24,141 nucleotides of DNA from Candidatus Peregrinibacteria bacterium CG_4_9_14_0_2_um_filter_41_14 (lineage in GTDB: Bacteria; Patescibacteriota; Gracilibacteria; UBA1369; UM-FILTER-41-14): positions 1 through 24,141 of the forward strand of contig PFRW01000043.1 of NCBI GenBank assembly GCA_002788755.1, read 5' to 3'. The notes under the pieces were generated by a model. The model saw only the letters and a program-made list of their open reading frames with translations, did not search any database and was not told where the DNA came from. Position numbers and translations under genes: made by a program. Below are positions 16,046-22,615 of this stretch, piece after piece. Position 1 is the stretch's first letter. Every line of letters starts with the position of its first letter.

Positions 16046-18614
16046 GTTTGAACTTTTGAATTAGCCAATTACGGCTTGGCTTATATAACAGTGGTGATAG
16101 TAAAATGCAGAAGATGAGTATGGGTAAAATGTAGTTGGGTTTATTTGTTGAAGCGTTAGTTATTGGTTTCAGGTCGAGAATCTCTTCTAAATTTAGTTTG
16201 TTGTTGGTGCGGAGGGCGATTAGTTTTATTTGAGGATTTGAGTTTAGGAGGTTTAGTTGTTCTTGTGAGATTTGATCGGTGGCAAATTGCACAATTTGTT
16301 CTTGGATTGAACCTGCATTAATTATGAGTTGATTTTGGGCAAAGCCTTTACTGTCGATTACACCGTTTATTTCTATTAATTCGGGGTTAGGTTGGCCGGG
16401 GGATAAGTAGGTGGTCCATTTCCATGTTTTGGTGCCGTCGGTTATGCGTGTGTCGGTTAATAGTGCATATGATTCTGCTTCTTTTGTTTTGGAGTAGGTG
16501 AGTGTGTCGGCGAGTTGGTTTTCGAAATTTAGTAATTGGATTGTGGTGTCGGAGTTTGTAAGTGAGAATTTGACATTGCTTTGATCTAATTTTAAATATG
16601 TATAGGGTAGGATGTTAATGGTGTCAGTTAATATATATTCGTGACTGTTGACCATTAATTTCCAGTTGCCGATATTTATTGTGGCTTGAGTGGGATTAAA
16701 TAGTTCGAGCCATTCGTTATTGGTGTCGGTTCCTTTGGGATTTGGGAAAACTTCGGTAATTTTGAGGTCGGTTCCGGTGGATCCGTTTGTGAATTTTGTT
16801 TTTGAGGTCTTTGTAGTAGCTGTGTTAGATGTAGGTGTAGTTGTGGCAGATGTAGTTAGTTTTGTTTGAATTGGGGTTATTTTTGGAGAGGCGTTGTTGG
16901 TCGTGTTTGTTTCTGTTTCATCTTCTGTTGCAGGAAGAATTTGATCGTCTGTAGCTATGTCGTAACTGATGGCGGCGGCGAGTTGATTATCTGGTGTAAA
17001 TAGGCGAACTTCATCACCGTTGTTATTGAGGCTGAGATGACTTTCGGCACTAGAAATTGAAATTGTTTGGCCGGAGGTTATTTGAAGGTCGGGGATTTTG
17101 TATGGTGTACTACCGCCTTCTTTGTCATCAAGTTTCCAATTGTTTAACGTGATTGTTTGTGCGCTGTTGTTAGTTAGTTTGATCCATTCGTTGTTTGTGT
17201 CGGTTCCTTTGGGGTTGGCTAGAAAACTGTTGATGGAAATTTGTGACCACCAACTGGTGTCTTGAACTGTAGTGACTATGGGGGGAGCAGGTGTTGCTGA
17301 AATGCTTTGAGCAATGGGTTTGCATTCCGGGGCTTTTGTAATTGGGAGAGGAGGCAAAATTTGTATATAGATAGATGCGTTACTACTTGCTCCACTTGGG
17401 TCGGTGACAATTAGTTGAATTTGGTGCGTGCCAATTTCTGTAATAACTAATTCGCTAGGATTTGCTTTTTCGCTCCAAGGAGTTTGGTTTAGAACCCATG
17501 AATAACTTAATTGATCGTTGTCGGGGTCTGAAGACTCTATTCCCGTTAAGTTGAGCTTTGTTTTCTCATGTTCTACTGCTTTGCCGCTTTGTATTTTGAT
17601 AATTGCGGTTGGTGCACTATTTTTGTATTCATTTGGTTTGTTGTAGGTTGGATGGCTAAAATACTCCCAATCGCTTGTTGTATTGGTATCGAAAAATGAA
17701 GTACGGCCAATAGATGTGTTGGTTGCTATTTGATCACTGTCGAGGCAGTTGCCTTGCCATGCGTTGGCGGTAATTAGATTTTCTTTTTCGTTAAGTTCGG
17801 TTTGGCTTGGTTGACTGTTGTGCCAGCATACGGCGTCGATGATGTTATCTTCAGCATCTAGGAGAATTATGTTTTCATTTGTTTTGGTGAATGGTGCATC
17901 TACACTTAGATAGGTGGGTGTGCTAATTATTTGTTCGGTGAAAGTGTAAAAAGTGTTGTCGTCAATTAGGTGCCAGTTTTGGAGGTTTAGTTCTGTGCCG
18001 GGAGTTGGCGCGAAATATAGTTCTACAAAATCGTTTGCACTGTTGGGGCTGACCTCGGTGATGAGGGCGAAAGTGGGTGGTGAGAGGATCGGTGTAGGTG
18101 TATCGAGTTGGATGGGGGAAGTTATACCGTTAATAAGTGGTGATATTGAGGCTAGTGTAAAGGTGGTTGAGTCGATACGATGCAGGCTTTGTGCCGATGT
18201 GCTTGCGCTTGTGTTTGGGTACATTATTTGATCAGTAATTGTGTTGTCATATTCTAGGGCAATGCTTTCGCCTTCTAAACTTAATGTTTGCCAACTGGAG
18301 TCGAAAAGTTGTTGGGCGGGGATGTCGGTCATTAAATTGGCGTTGTTGGCGATGATGAATATTTCGTTTGGTTCGATGGTTGTTCGAGTTTCGTGGGTGA
18401 TGTTGTGGCGAGTATCGTTTTCGATAAATTTTAGTTTGTTAAGGAAGAGTGGACTTTGGGTGTTATTCCAAACTTCGATCCATTCTAAACTGCTTTCGGG
18501 GGCGTTGTTGATTTCGGTTATTTGAAGTTGAGGATTGTCTTGAGCCATGGTTATGATGTTGCCGAAAATGAGGAGAGAGAGGATTGCGGAAGCTGCAAAG
18601 ATGCGTGGTTTCAT
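16020..18614 (-). CDS. Large surface protein with four lamin-tail domains, a PKD-like domain and a C-terminal membrane anchor
   Basis: An 864-residue exported protein from the ATG at 18614; an in-frame TTG at 18644 would add ten residues before the signal peptide and is less likely. Signal peptide: MKPRIFAASAILSLLIFGN, cleavage probably near MAQ. Domains: lamin-tail-like at about 29-140, 182-290, 459-555 and 617-745, each with an ITE(I/V)- or SINSF-type start and an EW(I/L)xL strand; a PKD-like domain at about 333-420 with SSDPDNDQLSYSWVL; and a Thr/Ser-rich linker at 562-612. A transmembrane helix near 827-844 (ILPILIFCILLSPLLY) precedes a basic tail, consistent with anchoring at the cell membrane with the tail inside. 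Domains three and four share an identical 11-residue NPKGTDTNNEW, a sign of internal duplication. Bacterial lamin-tail domains occur on secreted nucleases and adhesins, but no catalytic domain is seen here. A structural or adhesive role is inferred. Confidence 0.85.
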   Translation of the reverse strand: MKPRIFAASAILSLLIFGNIITMAQDNPQLQITEINNAPESSLEWIEVWNNTQSPLFLNKLKFIENDTRHNITHETRTTIEPNEIFIIANNANLMTDIPAQQLFDSSWQTLSLEGESIALEYDNTITDQIMYPNTSASTSAQSLHRIDSTTFTLASISPLINGITSPIQLDTPTPILSPPTFALITEVSPNSANDFVELYFAPTPGTELNLQNWHLIDDNTFYTFTEQIISTPTYLSVDAPFTKTNENIILLDAEDNIIDAVCWHNSQPSQTELNEKENLITANAWQGNCLDSDQIATNTSIGRTSFFDTNTTSDWEYFSHPTYNKPNEYKNSAPTAIIKIQSGKAVEHEKTKLNLTGIESSDPDNDQLSYSWVLNQTPWSEKANPSELVITEIGTHQIQLIVTDPSGASSNASIYIQILPPLPITKAPECKPIAQSISATPAPPIVTTVQDTSWWSQISINSFLANPKGTDTNNEWIKLTNNSAQTITLNNWKLDDKEGGSTPYKIPDLQITSGQTISISSAESHLSLNNNGDEVRLFTPDNQLAAAISYDIATDDQILPATEDETETNTTNNASPKITPIQTKLTTSATTTPTSNTATTKTSKTKFTNGSTGTDLKITEVFPNPKGTDTNNEWLELFNPTQATINIGNWKLMVNSHEYILTDTINILPYTYLKLDQSNVKFSLTNSDTTIQLLNFENQLADTLTYSKTKEAESYALLTDTRITDGTKTWKWTTYLSPGQPNPELIEINGVIDSKGFAQNQLIINAGSIQEQIVQFATDQISQEQLNLLNSNPQIKLIALRTNNKLNLEEILDLKPITNASTNKPNYILPILIFCILLSPLLYKPSRNWLIQKFKLANTQLSN
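16710..16742 (-). repeat. Internal duplication, copy in lamin-tail domain 4
   Basis: 33 bases coding NPKGTDTNNEW. Only about three bases differ from 17184-17216, so the similarity holds at DNA as well as protein level and points to recent domain duplication or gene conversion. Confidence 0.65.
17184..17216 (-). repeat. Internal duplication, copy in lamin-tail domain 3
   Basis: Partner of 16710-16742, encoding the identical 11 residues with about three base differences. Confidence 0.65.
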
Positions 18615-18891
18615 TTCGTAAAAATTAAATGACTGGAGTGTCAATTTAAATTATCCGCTTTAAGAAAAGTTAAATTTTTTTATGGTACTTCTTGATTGAC
18701 TTTAATTTTTTGATTAGCTAATTTGCTTATGCTTTTTGTGTTATAAAACTCAAATTATTCAAAATATTGATTCGATTAATTACTGAAAATAAAAGAAATT
18801 AGTTTAAAAAATATCTACTTGCATAGCAGATTAATTGTAGATTAATAGAGTTTTATTGGATGAAAAGCGTTTGTAATTTTATTACTACGCT
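18615..18891. promoter_or_regulatory. Divergent AT-rich control region between the lamin-tail gene and RNase Y
   Basis: The longest gap in the window (277 bases), very AT-rich and without a coding frame I can support. On the + strand two promoter-like pairs are visible: TTGACT (18696-18701) with TAATTT (18719-18724) at 17 bases, and TTGCAT (18819-18824) with TTAATA (18842-18847) at 17 bases. AGATTAAT occurs twice, at 18829-18836 and 18840-18847. On the minus strand a perfect TTGACA lies at 18644-18639, but I find no good -10 at the right distance. No riboswitch or tRNA was recognised. Confidence 0.45.
18866..18891 (+). promoter_or_regulatory. Hairpin directly abutting the RNase Y start codon
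   Basis: AGCG (18866-18869) pairs with CGCT (18888-18891), and GTAAT (18873-18877) pairs with ATTAC (18881-18885) around a TTT loop, with small internal mismatches. The outer stem ends at the base before the ATG. It could control translation or be a self-cleavage site for RNase Y; both ideas are inference. Confidence 0.4.
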
Positions 18892-20406
18892 ATGACTATT
18901 GTATACATTTTAGTGGGTGGGGGTGGTTTGATTGTTGGTTACTTTGCCAGTCTTAAGTTGCTTGCAGCTAAAGGGAAAAGTGCTTCGGATGAAAGTAAGA
19001 AAATATTGGATGAGGCCAAGAATGAGGCGCGGGAGCTTCTTTATAAAGCAAAAGAGGAGTCTTTAAAGATGCAGGAGGAAATAAAAAAAGAGGAACAGCA
19101 AAAGAGACGAGAGTTGTCTCAAAATGAACAGCGTTTATTAACCAAGGAGGAATCTTTAGATAAAAAACTTGAGCAAGCTGAACAAAAGCAAGATAATTTG
19201 CAAAAGCAGATTGAAGAGTTGGGTGTGAAAAGGAGTATGGTTATGGAGAATTTATCTAAACAAGAAGAGGAGTTGGAGCGTGTTGCTAAGTTATCTCAAG
19301 ATGAAGCGCGTGAAGAACTGTTTAAGAAAATTGAAAAAGAGCATGTTGTTGATTTAGTGAAAAGTTTAGATAAAGCAGAAGCGGAAGTGAAAAGTAAGGC
19401 AAAGGAGAGAGCGCAAAATATTATTGCTGAGGCAATGCAAAAGTATGCTGCCGAAACAGCATCTGAATCTACTTCGACTTTGGTTCAATTACCTTCGGAT
19501 GACATGAAGGGGCGAATTATTGGTAGAGAAGGTCGCAACATTAATACTTTTGAACATATTGCCGGTGTTGATGTAATTGTTGATGATACACCTGAAACAG
19601 TGATTATTTCCGGTTTTGATTTGGTACGTCGTTATGTTGCTAAAATTGCCTTAGAGCGACTTGTGTCTGATGGGCGTATTCATCCGGCGCGCATTGAAGA
19701 AACAATTGTTAAAGTGCGAGAAGAGGTTGAAGTGATGATTAAGGAGTTAGGCGAAAAGGCTGCCTATGACACAGGTGTAGTTGGTTTGTCGCCGGAATTG
19801 ATTAAGTTGCTTGGTCGTCTTAAGTTCCGTGTTAGTTCCGGGCAAAATGTTTTAAAGCATTCAATGGAAGTAAGCTTTTTAGCTGGTCAAATTGCGGCAG
19901 AAATGGGAGCTAATGTTAATTTATGTAAAAAAGCCGGTTTGTTACATGACATTGGTAAGGCGGTGGATCATGAAATTGTAGGACATCATGCGCATATTGG
20001 TGCTGATATTGCGAAAAAATTCGGCATGAATGAAAAAGTTGTGGAAGCGATTCGTTCACATCATGGCGATCCGGAGCCTAAATCTTTGGAGGCAATTATT
20101 GTACAAGTGGCAAACTTGATTGCAGTAAATCGTCCGGGGGCAACTGTTGATAATTTGGATAATTTTATTAAGAGAATGGAAGAGTTGGAAAATGTAGCAA
20201 ATAGTTTTCCGGGTGTTGAAAAAAGTTTTGCTTTGCACACAGGTGCATTGGTAAATGTTGTTGTGGATCCGGAAGTTCTAAATGATTTAGAGGCAATTAA
20301 GTTGTCGCATGAATTGGCTCGCAAAATTGAAACTGATTTGCAGTATCAAGGGCAGGTTAAGGTGTCTGTATTAAGAGAAAAGCGTGTTGAAGATATTGCG
20401 AGTTAG
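18892..20406 (+). CDS. rny: Ribonuclease Y
   Basis: A 504-residue RNase Y, the membrane-bound endoribonuclease that starts mRNA decay in many bacteria lacking RNase E. Architecture is complete: an N-terminal membrane helix (about 3-24, with a Gly-rich VGGGGLIVGY), a long Glu/Lys coiled coil (about 30-185), a KH domain with GRIIGREGRN (207-216), and an HD domain with LKHS (321-324), LLHDIGK (350-356; His352, Asp353), GHHAHIGAD and RSHHGD (389-393). One deviation matters. Where family members have a conserved AAD (the last HD-domain metal ligand) before the ARPG stretch, this protein reads VANLIAVNRPG, with Asn408. The C-terminal block also departs from the usual AGRE-x-RV (HTGALVNV here). The gene is monocistronic or leads toward groESL, with 98 bases between. 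Start chosen at the ATG immediately before the membrane helix; no Shine-Dalgarno site. Confidence 0.95.
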   Translation: MTIVYILVGGGGLIVGYFASLKLLAAKGKSASDESKKILDEAKNEARELLYKAKEESLKMQEEIKKEEQQKRRELSQNEQRLLTKEESLDKKLEQAEQKQDNLQKQIEELGVKRSMVMENLSKQEEELERVAKLSQDEAREELFKKIEKEHVVDLVKSLDKAEAEVKSKAKERAQNIIAEAMQKYAAETASESTSTLVQLPSDDMKGRIIGREGRNINTFEHIAGVDVIVDDTPETVIISGFDLVRRYVAKIALERLVSDGRIHPARIEETIVKVREEVEVMIKELGEKAAYDTGVVGLSPELIKLLGRLKFRVSSGQNVLKHSMEVSFLAGQIAAEMGANVNLCKKAGLLHDIGKAVDHEIVGHHAHIGADIAKKFGMNEKVVEAIRSHHGDPEPKSLEAIIVQVANLIAVNRPGATVDNLDNFIKRMEELENVANSFPGVEKSFALHTGALVNVVVDPEVLNDLEAIKLSHELARKIETDLQYQGQVKVSVLREKRVEDIAS

Positions 20407-20428
20407 TGTAGATGTCTGAAAAAATGAA

Positions 20429-20456
20429 TTGACTGAAAATAACTGTTTGCTATATT
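20429..20456 (+). promoter_or_regulatory. groESL heat-shock operon promoter
   Basis: TTGACT (20429-20434), 16-base spacer, TATATT (20451-20456) with TG at 20448-20449, an extended -10. The 3' end overlaps the first bases of the CIRCE operator, so HrcA binding would block RNA polymerase. Confidence 0.72.
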
Positions 20457-20481
20457 AGCACTTGGATAATCTAAGTGCTAA
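20455..20481 (+). promoter_or_regulatory. CIRCE operator (HrcA binding site)
   Basis: TTAGCACTT (20455-20463), nine bases, AAGTGCTAA (20473-20481): a perfect 9-bp inverted repeat with a 9-base spacer. It matches the CIRCE consensus TTAGCACTC-N9-GAGTGCTAA except for one symmetrical base pair. It lies 23 bases before groES and overlaps the -10, the classic position for HrcA repression of groESL. Confidence 0.95.
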
Positions 20482-20504
20482 TTATTATTTAATACAAGTT
20501 AGTT

Positions 20505-20795
20505 ATGGCTAAACTTATTCCTCTTGGTGACCAAGTTGTGGTGAAACCAATGTTAGAGGAGAACAGAAGCATTGCTGGTATTTTATTGCCGGATAAAGAT
20601 GAAAAACCGCAAAAAGGAAAAGTGGTTGCGGTAGGTACCGGACGTAAATATGAAAACGGTACGGTTGGTACGATGAATGTTATGGAAGGCGATATTGTTA
20701 TCTTTAAAAAGTACGCGCCGGATGAGTTTGAGATTGACGGTGAAAAAGTTCTGATCTTAGGAGAGGACAGTATTTTAGCTAAAATTGAAGGATAA
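20505..20795 (+). CDS. groES: Co-chaperonin GroES
   Basis: A 96-residue GroES (Cpn10), the heptameric lid of the GroEL folding chamber. It shows the N-terminal IPLGDQVVVKP strand, the mobile loop around residues 17-31 with the GroEL-contact tripeptide ILL in SIAGILLPD (usually IVL or IML), KGKVVAVGTGR, GDIVIFKKYAP, and the C-terminal ILGEDSILAKIEG. Length is normal. It is the first gene of the CIRCE-controlled operon and lies 26 bases before groEL. No Shine-Dalgarno sequence precedes its ATG. Confidence 0.97.
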   Translation: MAKLIPLGDQVVVKPMLEENRSIAGILLPDKDEKPQKGKVVAVGTGRKYENGTVGTMNVMEGDIVIFKKYAPDEFEIDGEKVLILGEDSILAKIEG

Positions 20796-20821
20796 TTATT
20801 TATTAATTTAACCATATCACT

Positions 20822-22489
20822 ATGGCAGGTAAAAATATTTCGTTTGGTGATGATGCGCGACAGCAGCTGTATAGTGGCGTGAAAAAGTTAGCTGACGCTG
20901 TGCGAATTACCATGGGCCCAAAAGGTCGTAATGTTGTTTTGGAAAAAAAATTTGGTGCACCAACAATTACTAATGATGGTGTGACAATCGCTAAAGATAT
21001 TGAACTAAAAGATAAGTTTGAAAATATGGGAGCGCAGCTTGTAAAGGAAGTTGCTTCTAAAACTAATGATGTTGCCGGTGACGGAACCACAACCGCTACT
21101 GTAATTGCCGACGCAATGATTGCCGAAGGTTTGCGTAATGTAACCGCCGGTGCTAATCCTATCCAATTAAAGGAAGGTATGGACCATGCTGTACGCATGA
21201 TTGTGGAACATTTGGGTGGTCAAGCTCAGCAGGTAGATTCTAAAGAAAAAATTGCCCAAGTTGCGACTATCTCTGCTCAAAATCCAGAAGTTGGAACTTT
21301 GATTGCCGAGGTAATGGATACGGTAGGCAAAGACGGTGTAATTACGGTGGAAGAGTCTCAAACTATGGGGCTTGATAAAGAGTTGGTAGAAGGTATGCAG
21401 TTTGATAACGGTTATATTTCACCATACATGGTTTCTGATCCTAATCGGATGGAAGCGGTTATGGAAGATCCTTACATTTTGATTACCGATAAAAAGATTT
21501 CTTCGATTGAAGATATTTTGGGGATTTTGGAAATTGTTGCCGGCAGTGGTAAAAAAGAGTTGGTTATTATTGCGGAAGATTTAGATGGTAGTGCGCTTGG
21601 CACAATCGTTTTAAACAAGTTGCGTGGTACTTTTAATGTTTTGGTAGTGAAGGCGCCGGCATTTGGCGATCGTCGTAAGGAAATGTTGAAGGACATTGCC
21701 GTGTTAACCGGTGGGCAAGTTGTGAGTGACGAAATTGGTCTTAAATTAGTAGGTTATAATGCTCAAACTCCGGAAGATGTGGAGCAGGTTATGACTTTCT
21801 TGGGGCAAGCGCGCAAGGTTATTTCTTCTAAGGACAGTACGACAATTGTGGAAGGTAAAGGTGACGAAGTGGCTATGGCTGCTCGTATTAAAGAAATTGA
21901 AGTTACTTTGGAAAATACAACTTCTGATTTTGATAAAGAAAAATTACTGGAACGCCGTGCTAAGTTAAGTGGTGGTGTTGCCATTATTAAAGTTGGTGCC
22001 GCAACCGAAACAGAACTAAAAGAAAAGAAACATAGAATTGAAGATGCTTTGGCGGCCACTAAGGCCGCTGTTGAAGAGGGAATTGTTGCTGGTGGTGGTG
22101 TTGCCTTGTTGCAAGCCATGAGTATTTTAGAAAATGTGGAAGGTGATACCGATTTTGTAACTGGTGTTCACATTGTTAAGAGAGCACTAAAAGCGCCTTT
22201 AATGCAAATTGCCAGCAATGCAGGTCAAGAGCCGGCTGTTATTGTTGATAAAGTTTTAAATTCTGCACCGGGAATGGGATACGATGCCGCTAAAGATGAA
22301 ATTGTTGATATGTTTAAGAGCGGAATTGTGGATCCAAAAATGGTAACACGTAGCGCTTTGCAAAATGCTGTATCCATTGCCGGTATTTTCTTAACCATGG
22401 GCTGTGCCGTTGCCGAAGAAGAGTCAGCGGAAGATGACCACGGTCATAGCCACGGTGGTGGTATGGGCGGTGGGATGATGGGGATGTAG
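20822..22489 (+). CDS. groEL: Chaperonin GroEL
   Basis: A 555-residue GroEL (Cpn60), the ATP-driven double-ring folding machine. Visible: the N-terminal MAGKNISFGDDAR, ITMGPKGRNVVLEKKFGAPTITNDGV, the ATPase loop VAGDGTTTATV with the catalytic-type Asp, the apical domain with LGTIVLNKLRGT and KAPAFGDRRKEML, RIEDALAATKAAVEEGIVAGGG, and a C-terminal Gly/Met tail that also contains a His-rich DDHGHSHGGG. The GGM-type tail is typical; the HGHSH insertion just before it is a small lineage feature. The gene follows groES and is closed by a terminator at about 22521-22554. Expression should be HrcA-controlled through the upstream CIRCE. Confidence 0.98.
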   Translation: MAGKNISFGDDARQQLYSGVKKLADAVRITMGPKGRNVVLEKKFGAPTITNDGVTIAKDIELKDKFENMGAQLVKEVASKTNDVAGDGTTTATVIADAMIAEGLRNVTAGANPIQLKEGMDHAVRMIVEHLGGQAQQVDSKEKIAQVATISAQNPEVGTLIAEVMDTVGKDGVITVEESQTMGLDKELVEGMQFDNGYISPYMVSDPNRMEAVMEDPYILITDKKISSIEDILGILEIVAGSGKKELVIIAEDLDGSALGTIVLNKLRGTFNVLVVKAPAFGDRRKEMLKDIAVLTGGQVVSDEIGLKLVGYNAQTPEDVEQVMTFLGQARKVISSKDSTTIVEGKGDEVAMAARIKEIEVTLENTTSDFDKEKLLERRAKLSGGVAIIKVGAATETELKEKKHRIEDALAATKAAVEEGIVAGGGVALLQAMSILENVEGDTDFVTGVHIVKRALKAPLMQIASNAGQEPAVIVDKVLNSAPGMGYDAAKDEIVDMFKSGIVDPKMVTRSALQNAVSIAGIFLTMGCAVAEEESAEDDHGHSHGGGMGGGMMGM

Positions 22490-22520
22490 GGAGGATGTGA
22501 TTTGGAAGGTTAGAGTGGTA

Positions 22521-22554
22521 GGCTGCTGCGTTATGCGGCAGCCGGCTTTTTTTT
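22521..22554 (+). terminator. Rho-independent terminator after groEL
   Basis: GGCTGC (22521-22526) pairs with GCAGCC (22538-22543), extended inward by a T-G wobble and GC/GC pairs around a GTTAT loop. Three bases (GGC) follow, then eight T residues at 22547-22554. It separates the heat-shock operon from the Cas12a-like gene, so the latter should use its own promoter. Confidence 0.78.
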
Positions 22555-22567
22555 GTGTAGTGGCTTT

Positions 22568-22595
22568 TTGTTGTGTGGGGTGATAGGTTTAATAT
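22568..22595 (+). promoter_or_regulatory. Candidate promoter for the Cas12a-like gene
   Basis: TTGTTG (22568-22573), 16-base spacer, TAATAT (22590-22595), with an expected leader of about 14 bases to the ATG at 22616. The -35 is weak. It is placed just after the groEL terminator, as an independent unit would need. No CRISPR repeat is seen in this gap. Confidence 0.36.
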
Positions 22596-22615
22596 AAGTT
22601 ATTAAATTAATTTCA

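Noticed and set aside
21763..22119. 118-codon minus-strand open frame inside groEL
   Set aside because: Shadow of the highly conserved GroEL sequence.
22490..22615. CRISPR repeats or a tracrRNA between groEL and the Cas12a-like gene
   Set aside because: Only a terminator hairpin and a promoter-like element are present; no repeated unit occurs.
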